From Nemertoderma westbladi (Eukaryota; Xenacoelomorpha; Nemertodermatida; Nemertodermatidae), in contig JAUCBJ010004782.1 in the NCBI GenBank assembly GCA_032718475.1, positions 1 to 29,662 of the forward strand: DNA of 29,662 nt, in the 5' to 3' direction. The position numbers were made by a program, and so were the translations under genes. The first letter of the stretch is position 1; each line of letters starts with the position of its first letter. The notes below the pieces were generated by a model. It worked only from the letters and a program-made list of their open reading frames with translations. It had not been told where the DNA came from and did no database searches. Shown one piece after another: positions 1-10,004 of the stretch.

Positions 1-3000
1 TTACTGTGTAACAAGATGTGATATTTCGCGCCACACTTTGCACACTTTATGTCGGAGTAACAGGTTCGCCGTTGGTGTCCTGGTCTGAGGCAATTATAGC
101 ATAACCGCTTGTCCCACACAACTGCACGTCTGTCTACAAGGGATTTCTTTAGAAATTCAGCACACACACTCAAACGGTGGGTCCCGTCGCACAGCGCACA
201 GTGAGGTTTTATGTTACTCACCTTACCTTGGATAACTTGATGCACTCTCGTTTTTTCTTCGGGTTTTCTTCGGTGCATTCTGTTAGGAGACTGAGGGGGG
301 GTCTTGGCAACCTGTTCTCTCCTATCGTTGTTTCGAGCCTTGTATTTACTTACATCTTTTGAGGTTTTGTCAACGTAGTAAGATCGCTCAGTATCTTTCC
401 CGCTGTCCTCTTCTTGAGAAACTTGGCTTTCGCCGTCGTCAGTGTAACACACCGGTGTTATTCTTCTCCTAGAAGCGGGTTTCTCACTTACCTTATTTTC
501 CGATGTTTTCTCTCTGGACTGCTTGATGAGTTGTAGTTTTACCTCACCATCTAAGAAGGACATGAGATCAGCCATGGTAGGACTTCGTCGTTGTTGTTCA
601 TTCATGTACAACACTTTCTTGTCCCAGCGTGTACATACTCCACCCTTTGGTAAAGTAGAGACTACGGCTCCAATAACCATTGAACTCTGATATTCATGAG
701 ACTTACCTAACCAGTCCAATTGTCTACAGATCTCCTGAATTTCATCGGAAAACTCTATAATCCCGCTACTAAGGAAGTGTCGGGGGGCTACTAATTTTGC
801 ATACAAATACTTAGCTATGTTATCCTTGTTACCATACCTGATGTTTAATGTATCCCATACTTGTCTTAATCCTTCTGGATGTCCAATAAACTTTAACGCC
901 ATTAACTTGGGAGGTCCTTCCAAGCACTTGATGAGGAACCTAAGTTTCTCTCCGTTAGATAGTACAGAGTTCTGTATGCTGTCTTTGTAATATTCGTTGA
1001 AAGGTAACCATTTCATCTCATCTCCATTGAATTTGACGATCTCTCCCACTTTGACCGCTTGGCGGGCTTCTGTTCTAGCCATCTGCCGCGTAAAGCTTTC
1101 TTGGGCCATCGTGTTATTTAATATCGAATTATCGGTATATAAATTTCTCGGATCAGTATCAGGTCTATAGGGAATATCATTAATAACAGGTCTATAATCA
1201 CCCTTAATAGGGTTTGCTATAGGAGTTTCTACTTCACTAGCAGTATAGATGCGTGTAGGCTCCACACCTTGCGCATGTAAGACTTCAGACCTAATAGGTT
1301 GACACAATGTTACAGGGGGTATTGGTATTCCCTTTTGTATATTGACTAATTTGTCGCGTTCTAGCGCGATACTTTGCTGCACTTCTTGCAATTCGGCCCT
1401 ACTTTCCCTTACTGTTCCCTTAAGCTGGTGGACAGTCTCCTGCATCTGTCCGAGCAGGAGATTCATCCCCCGCCGTCCCTCCTCTACCCACTCGACCGCC
1501 GAAGCGGGAGTCGCCAACATAGTAGCGGGCTGACGCGGGACGACGGGAGACAAATCTTTGATTTCTCTCTCAGCTTCCAGGACAGGGATATTCTCATGGA
1601 CTGTTCTACCGGGTACAGGTAGTGTAGTACTGTGTAAAGGGAATTTAGAGTGAAGCTCTGGAAGTACAGGGGTCTCTAACACAGAAGTGACTTTGGCAAC
1701 GACAGGCCTAATTATTTCAGGCTCATCAACTATTGTAGGGAGTCTTTTGACCTGAACAGTTTGGTCTATGGGTTCCGTACTACCTAAGTCTGTGCTAGCT
1801 AGCTGTCTTTTAACAGCTGGGGGCAAATCAGGCAATTTGTGACGGTAAGATGTTTTTCTACGCCTGCTTAGACGAGATCTATTTCCTCCGCCTTCAGGAT
1901 CGGTGGTTTCGCTTTCCTCCGATGACGTATATCCCTGGCGTTTAGGAGTAGATTTTCTCATCATCTGCATGTGACTAGCAGTTAACTGTTTATTTATGTT
2001 GTCTTGCGTTTCTTGCAGATTTTCCAACTCCAGTTGGGTAGTCTGCTCAGACGCTCTCCGTTCTGCTTCTGCCACTGCCCTTTCCGCCTTTGCTTCTGCT
2101 GCCGCTGCCTTTCTTTTTGCTTCTGCTTCTGCTGCTGCTGCCCTTGCTGCTATTCTTTCTGCTTCTACTTCTACCGCCGCTGCCTTTCTTTCTGCTTCTG
2201 CTTCTGCCGTAGCCGCCGCCTTTTGTTCCTCTATCCGTCTTTTCTTTACTTTTTCTTCTTGGACTCTAGCGAGGCGGAGTTTTTCATCAAATTCTGCTTG
2301 GTTAGCAGCTAACATTTCAGCATCGATTGAATCTAACACACGCTGGGTTCCTTCACTATTGGGGGAAAGTCCAGACAGCCGTCTCCTCAACTCTTCGTCT
2401 CCTAGGAATCGCTGATAGTCGGACAGATAAATGTCTATGGCGTCTCTCGTTCGTGGTTTCTCTGAGGTCTCTTCGCCTTCCACTTGAGAAAGGGTGGCAT
2501 CGGTTGGTTCTTCATAAGTTAGTCTTTCAGACAGCTGGGATTTCCACTGGTCCGTTTCTTGTACTTTGCGACCTACCCGCTGGAACCAAGTTTTGACAGC
2601 AACCTGCAGCGACGTGTCCTGTCTTCTTTTGGAAGTTTCCTCAAAAGCTGATAAGATTAGTCGAATGCGTAGGGTTCTTTCGCGTACTTGATATAGCAGT
2701 TCTTCCTGCTCTTGAGGTCCTTGGGGTTGTTGAAACAGTTGTTCTTCTAATCTCTCTAAGGAGCCGAAGAATCCCTGCACATATCCTGCTGCCGACCTCT
2801 TCCAAACAGCTGGATCCATCGTATCTTTAGCCACTCCCATCCTGTGTATATCTTCCCAAGTAGCCTCGGACAGATCTAACGGGAGTCCGGGTCCGGGAAA
2901 GTTCCATTGTGACTCGACAATAGACATCAATTCTTCCCTGGCGTATCCCGCATAATCATCTTGGGTCGCTCGCTTATTTCTCGCCCAATCTGCTTGATGT

Positions 3001-3398
3001 TCCTCCACCGCAATCAATATAGTTGTTAGCACTGCGGCAGGAAGGGTGAGAAGGGGGTCCGAGTAGGCTTTAGCCGTCATCTGCAATCCGCGTTCGGGGG
3101 TCAGTTCGACAGTATCCGAACTACTGGAGCTATCTGATCGCTGGGAACAAGTTTCTTGACTAGGATGTTGCTGCTGTGGGGCAGCTGCTTCCTGGTTCCG
3201 TTTGACTTGGGCCCGAGTGCCGATGATGGACCTACGGTGCTGGATTAGCTTAGGGTCCGATATCACTACTGGAGGGATGACTTTTCTTTCAGTAGGAGGT
3301 GAGCTGAACTCCTTTCTTAAACGCTCCACACTCCTATCTGTGTCACAGATGGTTGTATCGATTAGACTGTCTGACAGGTTTTGCTGAGTGTCAGACAT
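1..3398 (-). CDS. Gag polyprotein of BEL/Pao retrotransposon (element 1), 3' part off the left edge
   Basis: The minus frame is open without a stop from an ATG at 3396-3398 to the window edge, at least 1132 codons. Three zones are visible. Residues 1 to about 780 are a polar region with no recognised domain; within it about 377-455 is an Ala/Glu/Arg/Lys-rich stretch that should form a coiled coil. Residues about 785-905 match the DUF1759 Gag domain of BEL/Pao elements, starting with KFNGDEMKW at 789. Residues 1067-1130 hold cysteine-histidine knuckles: CALCDGTHRLSVC (a short C-x2-C-x3-H-x4-C), then C-x2-C-x4-H-x4-C, then CAKCGAKYHILLH, the last being a BEL/Pao hallmark. The product should assemble the particle and bind element RNA in the cytoplasm; pol would follow to the left. 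The ATG is the first in frame after an AT-rich non-coding stretch. The long N-terminal region is unusual, because DUF1759 usually lies nearer the start. Family and frame are seen directly; assembly function is from the family. Confidence 0.85.
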   Translation of the reverse strand, partial: MSDTQQNLSDSLIDTTICDTDRSVERLRKEFSSPPTERKVIPPVVISDPKLIQHRRSIIGTRAQVKRNQEAAAPQQQHPSQETCSQRSDSSSSSDTVELTPERGLQMTAKAYSDPLLTLPAAVLTTILIAVEEHQADWARNKRATQDDYAGYAREELMSIVESQWNFPGPGLPLDLSEATWEDIHRMGVAKDTMDPAVWKRSAAGYVQGFFGSLERLEEQLFQQPQGPQEQEELLYQVRERTLRIRLILSAFEETSKRRQDTSLQVAVKTWFQRVGRKVQETDQWKSQLSERLTYEEPTDATLSQVEGEETSEKPRTRDAIDIYLSDYQRFLGDEELRRRLSGLSPNSEGTQRVLDSIDAEMLAANQAEFDEKLRLARVQEEKVKKRRIEEQKAAATAEAEAERKAAAVEVEAERIAARAAAAEAEAKRKAAAAEAKAERAVAEAERRASEQTTQLELENLQETQDNINKQLTASHMQMMRKSTPKRQGYTSSEESETTDPEGGGNRSRLSRRRKTSYRHKLPDLPPAVKRQLASTDLGSTEPIDQTVQVKRLPTIVDEPEIIRPVVAKVTSVLETPVLPELHSKFPLHSTTLPVPGRTVHENIPVLEAEREIKDLSPVVPRQPATMLATPASAVEWVEEGRRGMNLLLGQMQETVHQLKGTVRESRAELQEVQQSIALERDKLVNIQKGIPIPPVTLCQPIRSEVLHAQGVEPTRIYTASEVETPIANPIKGDYRPVINDIPYRPDTDPRNLYTDNSILNNTMAQESFTRQMARTEARQAVKVGEIVKFNGDEMKWLPFNEYYKDSIQNSVLSNGEKLRFLIKCLEGPPKLMALKFIGHPEGLRQVWDTLNIRYGNKDNIAKYLYAKLVAPRHFLSSGIIEFSDEIQEICRQLDWLGKSHEYQSSMVIGAVVSTLPKGGVCTRWDKKVLYMNEQQRRSPTMADLMSFLDGEVKLQLIKQSREKTSENKVSEKPASRRRITPVCYTDDGESQVSQEEDSGKDTERSYYVDKTSKDVSKYKARNNDRREQVAKTPPQSPNRMHRRKPEEKTRVHQVIQGKVSNIKPHCALCDGTHRLSVCAEFLKKSLVDRRAVVWDKRLCYNCLRPGHQRRTCYSDIKCAKCGAKYHILLHS

Positions 3399-4020
3399 GT
3401 TTAGCTATACAGTTGAATGCCTACTGCTATAGTTACAGTTAAAGCAAGTCTAGTAATTCAGTATGACCGTTGGCCTAGTACCGGTAATTTATTGCAGTAT
3501 ATCAGAATACCGGTATGCACTTATAATATATATAAGTATTATAAACTAGTTTTGTCACAGAGTACCGGTATATAAATTGAGCACAAATATATATAAGTAT
3601 ATAATAGGCCTATCGTGAATACCGGTATACAGCTTACACTTATAGTATATATAAGTATAATTATGAACTAGAATTATTACAGAATACCCGTATGATTTCA
3701 GCTCAAATTTATAGAAATAAATATAATAAGCCTATGGTAAATACCGGTATATCAATTAATTTAGAATAATTGAATTTCTGAAGATTTTAGGGTTACTTGG
3801 TTACTTTAACTTACTTTATTACCGTTATTTAAGCAGTAGTCCAACTGATTTTGAGACCTAGTTGTTGTATGGCAGGCCTACTATTTATAAATCGTTTGAG
3901 TTGATTTATAATAGATATATACCCGTTTAAAATGGGTTTTGTCAATATTTGAAATAAATTATTTCTGGGGGGTCACTACACAGAAGCTGTGCGCTCTCAG
4001 TGAAGTGCTATTTATTTGAC
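3399..4020 (-). other. Non-coding leader upstream of element 1 gag, possible LTR edge
   Basis: This AT-rich stretch precedes the gag ATG on the minus strand and contains no long ORF. On the minus strand an AATAAA at about 4009-4014 is followed by a GC-richer segment that ends in GTAGTGACCCCCC at about 3966-3978. That looks like the R-U5 end of an LTR, but I could not identify a convincing primer-binding site or a matching second LTR, so the LTR limits remain open. The 112-122 bp tandem repeat lies inside this leader. Confidence 0.3.
3505..3760. repeat. Tandem repeat, period about 112-122 bp, about 2.1 copies
   Basis: Units begin with AATACCGGTAT at about 3505, 3617 and 3739 and share internal blocks such as TATATATAAGTAT, CTTATA and GGCCTAT. 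The third unit is only a start. The copies differ by substitutions and small indels, so the array is not recent. It lies just upstream of the gag start of element 1 and may belong to that element's leader. Confidence 0.7.
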
Positions 4021-4664
4021 ACTAAAACAGATAATTCTAATTTACCTAAGTTACTTAATACTACAAATTACGTACGATACGGGTGAGATTAATTCTCTAA
4101 TTAAACACAACAAAAATATTACGTACGAATTTTTAGGGTAATTTTACAGGAAGTCTACAAACCAGCCTAACAAAGGGTTAGATTTCTGGTTATTACAACG
4201 GACAGGGTACTACGGTATTTGAAAATAATAAGTAGTAGTAGATACACTGCTTTGTCCAGATAGGAAAATACCACCGCCTGACGACCTATAACCGTATCGC
4301 TATAGGTACTACGTTATGTATCACGGAGTGTTCCTACCTAGAAGTTAATTACCGCGGACTACCAGATCCAGCGTGCCTATTAACCACTTTACAACACAAA
4401 TATACTGCCTACACACTAATTACTTCGGAAAGCACTGTACACTAAACCCTAAATTAGGTACAAGTACTGGTACAACAAATAATCAGTAGTTAAATATACT
4501 TGAACAGTTAAAAGAACCACGGCATCTGCTGGAGTGACCGAAGCACAAAGTCACCAGTCTTTTCCTACGCCAAGCAGCCCGTGTAGTACCGGGGTTAATT
4601 TAACTATAACGGTATGTGTAACAAACACAATTACTGTAGGAATAAACTTGGGGACATGAATGTT

Positions 4665-5265
4665 GCGAATAATCGCATAAACTCTGAATAATAAATATTA
4701 CGCTACCCGTACAGAATACTCAAACAAAATACAAACCAAACGCTGGCAGACTACCACCAAGCCTAAACAAACTACTGTATGTGCAGATTCCAAAACGGTT
4801 AGTTAGTATGCGTTCTAACACGGTAGCACGACTTATTCTTTAAGAGGGGATTGACCTTACAGTTATGACTGCCCCAACTTACTAACTGGCACTTTATCAG
4901 ACAAACTCTACACACGCAGCAATCTCTTCAGACCTAATAATAGCTAGACAACAATCCAGCCTACAAAATATCTGAGTAATAACTATTACGGTATCTGAAC
5001 AGACCACACAAACAAACACAAACCAAAACGCTGGCAGAATACTGTCAAGCCTAAATAAACTACAGTATGTGCAGATTCCAAAATTGTTAGTTAGTATGCG
5101 TTCTAACACGGTAGTACGACTTATTCTTTAAGAGGGGATTGACCTTACAGCAATGGCTGCCCCAACTTACTAACTGGCACTCTATCGGACAAACTCCACA
5201 CACGCCGTAATCTCTCCAAACCCAACAACAATCTGACAACAGTCCGGCCTACAATTATCTGAACA
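4665..5265. repeat. Tandem duplication, period 288 bp, about 2.1 copies
   Basis: A 288-bp unit is repeated: CGCTGGCAGA starts at 4741 and again at 5029, and the block GTATGCGTTCTAACACGGTA, followed by ACGACTTATTCTTTAAGAGG, occurs in both copies. A short third start with GGCCTACA...ATCTGA follows near 5239. Copies are similar over nearly their whole length. No coding potential was seen; the short minus ORF at 4897-5109 is a by-product. If the LTR of element 1 lies here, this would be a duplicated promoter or enhancer block inside it. Confidence 0.8.
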
Positions 5266-5433
5266 ATCTGAGCAGACTTACACGTCTTCAGCTCAATATT
5301 AACTTACATGTAAATAAAACTGACAGAAATAAGTAAGCTCCAAAAGAAACAAGGGGTGTACAGTCCCTAATCTCTTAAACAGCCTACCGGTATGCAATAA
5401 TCAAAATCGAATAATACTAATGTACTTATACTG

Positions 5434-5580
5434 GAAGTACCGGTTAGTACAGTTGGGCCTACAGACCTACAGAAGTACCGGTTCTGACAGTTGGACCTAC
5501 GGACCCACAGCAGTACCGGTTCTGGCAGTTGGGCCTACTGACCTACAGAAGTACCGGTTCAGGTTTACCGGTTGACCGGT
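5434..5580. repeat. Short tandem repeat, period 37-39 bp, about 4 copies
   Basis: AGTACCGG recurs at about 5436, 5473, 5512 and 5550. Each unit has the order AGTACCGGTT, CAGTTGG, CCTAC, GACC(C/T)ACAG. The last unit decays into GTTTACCGGTTGACCGGTAC. ACCGGT is itself palindromic and is common across the left part of the window. Confidence 0.75.
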
Positions 5581-6405
5581 ACTTTCAACTTTATTGCTTA
5601 CTGCAATAAAGTCAATGACTGTTATTGTACGCGCTTTTGAAGACCTTTAGCAGTTTAACCTGCCAAAATTTATATGTCTTTTGGTTTATAGATATACTTT
5701 AGAAGATGACAAATATTTAATACCAATAAACACAACATTAGCAGAAGCCAGCCTAGTGCGCGTCCATTCACCCGCTGGATAATCCCGGGAGACTGGATTC
5801 TGAGGGCTTAAATTATTATTGCAGTGAAGCTTACTGTATTGTATTATTCGATTGATCATTAATAATTAATTTCTGACTAATATTATTTACTTTCGGGAAA
5901 TATTAACAGTTCCTTTAGGACGTGGCGCTCTATCTAAGTAGACCGAGATATGACTTACACTAATCACAACGGTAAGTCGGTAAGGCTTAAGATTCACGTA
6001 TGAGGCGCATTCTTTAGGAAATGCTTAGTTATCAGTCACAATCATGCACACTACCGGTAACACACAATACTGCTCACTAATTTGCCGACCGTCAATGAAT
6101 TTTATCATACATAAAGGGAATAGCAACGGACCAATGTAGTGCTTATCAAATAGCATTACATTCACTACAAACCACAACAATATAAGTCGCAATCGCTATA
6201 TATAACCCGTCTCTCTAACCTGTAGTGTATCAAGAAAATTGGGAAATTTGGGTTCTTTATATATGTTCTCCAAATGATATTCAACCAAAACACAACAGTA
6301 AACAGCATTAAGACGGTATGTTAAGTTATGATATGAACTGATATGGACCGATATGTGATATGAGTTGTTAAGAACTGATAACAGTCATACGCTCTATAAT
6401 TTTAG
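5581..6405. other. AT-rich non-coding stretch, nothing recognised
   Basis: No ORF above background, no RNA gene and no clear repeat boundary was found here. The segment separates the tandem-repeat zone on the left from the first candidate exon on the right, so the outer end of element 1 probably lies within it or to its left. Confidence 0.4.
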
Positions 6406-6502
6406 CCTACTAATGTTTCTTCTAAAAGTATGAAACGAATTGATTCTAGAGCCGTTGTTCCTGGCCTAGACAGCAATAACAACAAAGTATCAAGAAAAAA
6501 CT
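6406..6502 (+). CDS. Candidate exon A of a four-exon host gene (unknown product)
   Basis: An acceptor-like ...ATAATTTTAG at 6396-6405 is followed by an open frame of 32 codons plus one base, ending at a strong donor, GTAAGA at 6503. The encoded peptide is polar (Ser, Asn, Lys rich). An in-frame ATG at 6430 could instead be the start codon, with a second acceptor-like CTAAAAG just before it. The one-base remainder (T) joins the AT that opens exon B to make a Tyr codon, so the phases agree. Reading through the donor gives a longer ORF to 6648 that looks less like coding sequence. The exon is short and rests on splice signals and phase only. Confidence 0.4.
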
Positions 6503-6888
6503 GTAAGACTGAACACACTCCTTATGATCGACCGAAAAGCTACACGTCGACAGGAAAAATCGCTCTGATTGGTTCAAGCCAAACAAAGAACCATGCGTCC
6601 AATGGCTGTTTCCATGTCAGCAACCAGCTGTTAGATGTCGTAATATGAATCATCACGGCTAAGCTATGAAAGGTATTTGTCGCATTGCAGGTTTTTTGCC
6701 TTACCATGTCCGCTAAAACACGTATATAGCAGAAGGACTTTTATGTCCGTTAAAACACCTGTAAAGGTACCTTGCGGGCGAGGGGAATATATATACAGTT
6801 AGAGAACCTTTTTAGAGTATTCCAGCGCCTGGGGGGAAACTGGATTGCGAAGCAAAAGGGCCAGTTATATCCCACAGAAGCTTTTACA

Positions 6889-7480
6889 GCCTACTGTATA
6901 CTAGGCCTACTGTATACTAGGCCTACTTATGCTAGGCCTACTGTATGCTAGGCCTACTGTATGCTAGGCCTACTGTATGCTAGGCCTACTGACTGTATAC
7001 TAGGCCTACTTAGGCTAGGCCTACTGTATGCTAGGCCTACTGTATGCTAGGCCTACTTTATGCTAGGCCTACTGTATGCTAGGCCTACTGTATGCTAGGC
7101 CTACTGTATGCTAGGCCTACTTTATGCTAGGCCTACTGTATGCTAGGCCTACTGTATGCTAGGCCTACTGTATACTAGGCCTACTGTATACTAGGCCTAC
7201 TTATGCTAGGCCTACTGTATACTAGGCCTACTGTATACTAGGCCTACTTATGCTAGGCCTACTGTATACTAGTCCTACTTATGCTAGGCCTACTGTATAT
7301 TAGGCCTACTGTATACTAGGCCCACTTATGCTAGGCCTACTGTATACTAGGCCCACTTATGCTAGGCCTACTGTATACTAGTCCTACTTATGCTAGGCCT
7401 ACTTATGCTAGGCCTACTGTATACTAGGCCTACTTATGCTAGGCCTACTGTATACTAGTCCTACTTATGCTAGGCCTACT
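6889..7480. repeat. Minisatellite of 15-16 bp units built on CTAGGCCTAC
   Basis: About 37 head-to-tail units alternate between CTGTATGCTAGGCCTA, CTGTATACTAGGCCTA and the 15-bp CTTATGCTAGGCCTA. Each unit contains the palindrome TAGGCCTA. A few units carry TAGTCCTA or TAGGCCCA variants, and variants recur in blocks, which suggests expansion by unequal exchange. There are no spacers, so it is not a CRISPR array. It lies in the proposed intron between exons A and B. The same TAGGCCTA core is scattered singly elsewhere in the window. Confidence 0.95.
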
Positions 7481-7558
7481 AATAAATAATATCTTAATAT
7501 TACATCGTGTATTACTGTTGCCAAAAGTATGCCTACAGTAGGCCTAATAGTTAAATTA

Positions 7559-8442
7559 CACCAAGACCCGTAATATAGTGTCATTTTCTGATGACACCAT
7601 CCCCCCCCCCCCCCCCCAAATTGTTCTACAAATCTTTATCATATTGTTTGAAATTTGAAACACAACAACTAGTTCAACTCACCGTGGTTGTTACCATGAA
7701 GCCGGAATTTTCGATTTCGCCTTTAAATTTTATTTATAAGCGTTTTAAAAAGTGTCTTTTGCGAAATTGCACCCTCTGTATCATTGCCATTCTTCACTTT
7801 AGTCGTAATTTTTTCACATCAATACAAAGCTTGCGTTGCAAGGATTCCAAATATGTAACAATATCTGAATTTCGTTGAGAAACAGCTGAGATATGGGGGT
7901 GTATGCCTTCAAAGATTGCAAGAATTATTGTTCGCTGCAGGCCTTTTATTCTATTTAATAAATACACAATATTCTAGAACGTGTTGTTTATTTTATGAGT
8001 TGGTAGACAACAGCGGTATGCCTATACAATATCTATATTACCTAGCTAATCATACATAAACAAATTGTTCCAGAATATTGTGTATTTATTAAATAGAATA
8101 AATGGCCTTCAGCGAACAATAATTCTTGCAATCTTTGAACGCCTATTTCTCAGCTGTTTCTCAACGAAATTCAGACATTGCTATATATTTGGAATCCTTG
8201 CGTGAAGAATGGCAATGATACGGAGGGTGCGATTTCGCAAAAGACACTTTTATAAAACGCTTATAAATAAAATTTAAAGGCGAAATCGAAAATTCCGGCT
8301 TCATGGTAACAACCACGGTGAGTTGAACTAGTTGTGTTTCAAATTTCAAACAATATGATAAAGATTTGTAGAAAAATGTGGGGGGGGGGGGGGGTGGTGG
8401 TCCGTGTCATCAGAAAATGACACTATATTACGGGTCATGGTG
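7559..8442. mobile_element. Non-autonomous fold-back element (MITE), TA target, Tc1/mariner-like
   Basis: Two arms of roughly 390-440 bp are inverted copies of each other around a loop near 8000-8055. The outer ends read CACCAAGACCCGTAATATAG on the left and its near-perfect complement on the right (CTATATTACGGGTCATGGTG), with TA on both sides (7557-7558 and 8443-8444), as expected for Tc1/mariner-type insertion. A 17-C run at 7601-7617 on the left mirrors a 15-G run at 8380-8394 on the right. Short ORFs at 7591-7878 and 8161-8349 are the same stretch read from the two arms, and no transposase is present. It sits in the proposed intron, 62 bp before exon B. Confidence 0.85.
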
Positions 8443-8504
8443 TATTAAGTTAAAGATTTAATACCCAAGGCTGCTAAAATTATATACATACGTCTATTTT
8501 TCAG

Positions 8505-8689
8505 ATTATAATATAACAAATTTTAACGTTGAGAGTCCACCACTGCCCAACACAGCAACAACCATATTAAATAACGGATTGTCAACCAATAACTGGCAGA
8601 TAAATTCTAGAATTAACCCGACAGAAGATTCCATACAATTAACCGAGGATTATATCTCAGCTGATAGAGACCATGACAACGGAAGTAGG
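8505..8689 (+). CDS. Candidate exon B of the four-exon host gene
   Basis: A good acceptor (CTATTTTTCAG, ending at 8504) opens a frame of two bases plus 61 codons to a GTGAAC donor at 8690. The stretch is open, while other frames are not. The peptide is rich in Asn, Thr, Ser and acidic residues, with no recognised domain and no hydrophobic segment, so a soluble or disordered region is likely. It ends in phase 0, matching the phase-0 start of exon C. An in-frame TAG follows at 8711-8713 if it is not spliced. Confidence 0.5.
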
Positions 8690-9123
8690 GTGAACTGTAC
8701 CAATATACTGTAGTTCCTATATAGCACGTCAGATTCGATCTATTTAAGTCGACCACCACGGCATGGCATGGTGATTTAATTTTTTCAGGCACATAATTTT
8801 GAAAATTGCGTATATTTTTTCAAAAAATGAAAAAAAAAACGATATATCGAATACCAAACGTCAGAATATTTTAAAAATACAATTTTTGGGTTTGTCTTGA
8901 CCTGGTGGATAACCATGCAAAACATGGTATATGGTGATTCCAAAGTGGATTTCAAATTTTGGCACGGGGTGGCTGAATTATTAGGCCAACAACGCACAAA
9001 TTGAGGTCAATTTTTTTATGGATATGTAGCGATATTGCAATGTTCTGTATAATTTCTTGTACAGTAGGAGTATAGAGCCAGTTCATTGATCCATCCTAAT
9101 TATTTTGTTTAGTAACTTTACAG

Positions 9124-9573
9124 AATGAGACGCCTTCAAATAGTGTTATTCCGAGTTCCAGTGACATCACTTCCGGTATCCCATCAACAACCCACACGTG
9201 TTCTACTATACCAGCTGTAGGTGACGTCATATCTGCTAAACTAATACCATATGACGTCACTACCCCAAGAACAACAACCGCCTGTGACGACATTTCTCCA
9301 TTACCGGCGCCCTGCGATGAAATATCCGTTATAGCAACAAATAATGACGTAACTTCCGACATGAATGAAGCATATAACATCACTTCCGCTATGACTTGTG
9401 CGAGCAGCATCACATCAACCATGTCAAGTGACCTCAATTCTTACAAAGAAGCGAGCCGAATCAATCAAATAATTACTCATATTCCGTATAAAGTAACATA
9501 TTATAATTCAAACGCGAAACTATCCACAACACGTATAGCGAATGGGGGATTGCGACAGAATGGATCAAACAAG
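9124..9573 (+). CDS. Candidate exon C, Ser/Thr-rich with repeated D-[IV]-[TS]-[ST] motifs
   Basis: An acceptor (AGTAACTTTACAG, ending at 9123) leads into 150 open codons that end at AAG|GTGAAT, a good donor. Both ends are phase 0. The peptide is Ser/Thr rich and repeats a short motif about every 9-21 residues: DITS, DVIS, DVTT, DDIS, DEIS, DVTS, NITS, SITS. At DNA level this shows as repeated GACGTCA or GACATCA. The frame stays open to a TAA at 9622-9624, so an unspliced end is possible. The minus-strand ORF at 9096-9437 is a shadow. Repeats suggest a low-complexity, possibly phosphorylated region. Function unknown. Confidence 0.55.
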
Positions 9574-10004
9574 GTGAATATAAAAAGTGCCACGTTGTCA
9601 GTCCTAGAAGAATTACTGTTGTAATATGCAAATTGTATATTGCAAATCTATCATATCTTTCATTTGCTTATTTGCATAGGAAAATATCGTGTTGAGTGGG
9701 GAGTGAGGATGATAAATTTTTTTTTCACTAGAATCGAGGCACTTTTCAATAGCAAAAAGTCAATAGACTCATTTAAACAAATTTTTTAACATTTTTTAAC
9801 TAATTTTCAGAAAAATTAGTATTAAAGGTTCTTTTTTTAACTAATAATAAAATAGTGAAAAAAATTTCATTTACTAATAATTATCCGGAAAATTAGTGTT
9901 GAAAAGTTAGATTAATTCACTCATTCTTAAAATATTTTAGTGAAAAAAGAGGATTTTCCAAATGAAATAATTAATAAATAAACTAATTTATTACTAAATT
10001 GCAG

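Noticed and set aside
1342-3387. Several plus-strand ORFs (for example 1996-2415, Ala/Ser rich)
   Set aside because: They are antisense shadows of the long minus-strand Gag frame; their low-complexity peptides mirror the coiled-coil region.
6503-6648. Continuation of exon A as a 72-codon gene
   Set aside because: A strong GTAAGA donor interrupts it, and the phase fits exon B; the remainder has less protein-like composition.
6889-7480. CRISPR-like array of short repeats
   Set aside because: Units are head to tail with no unique spacers, in an animal genome; it is a minisatellite.
7591-8349. Two short ORFs sharing a similar peptide (7591-7878 plus, 8161-8349 minus)
   Set aside because: They are the same stretch in the two arms of the fold-back element. 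Similarity comes from the inverted repeat and not from coding.
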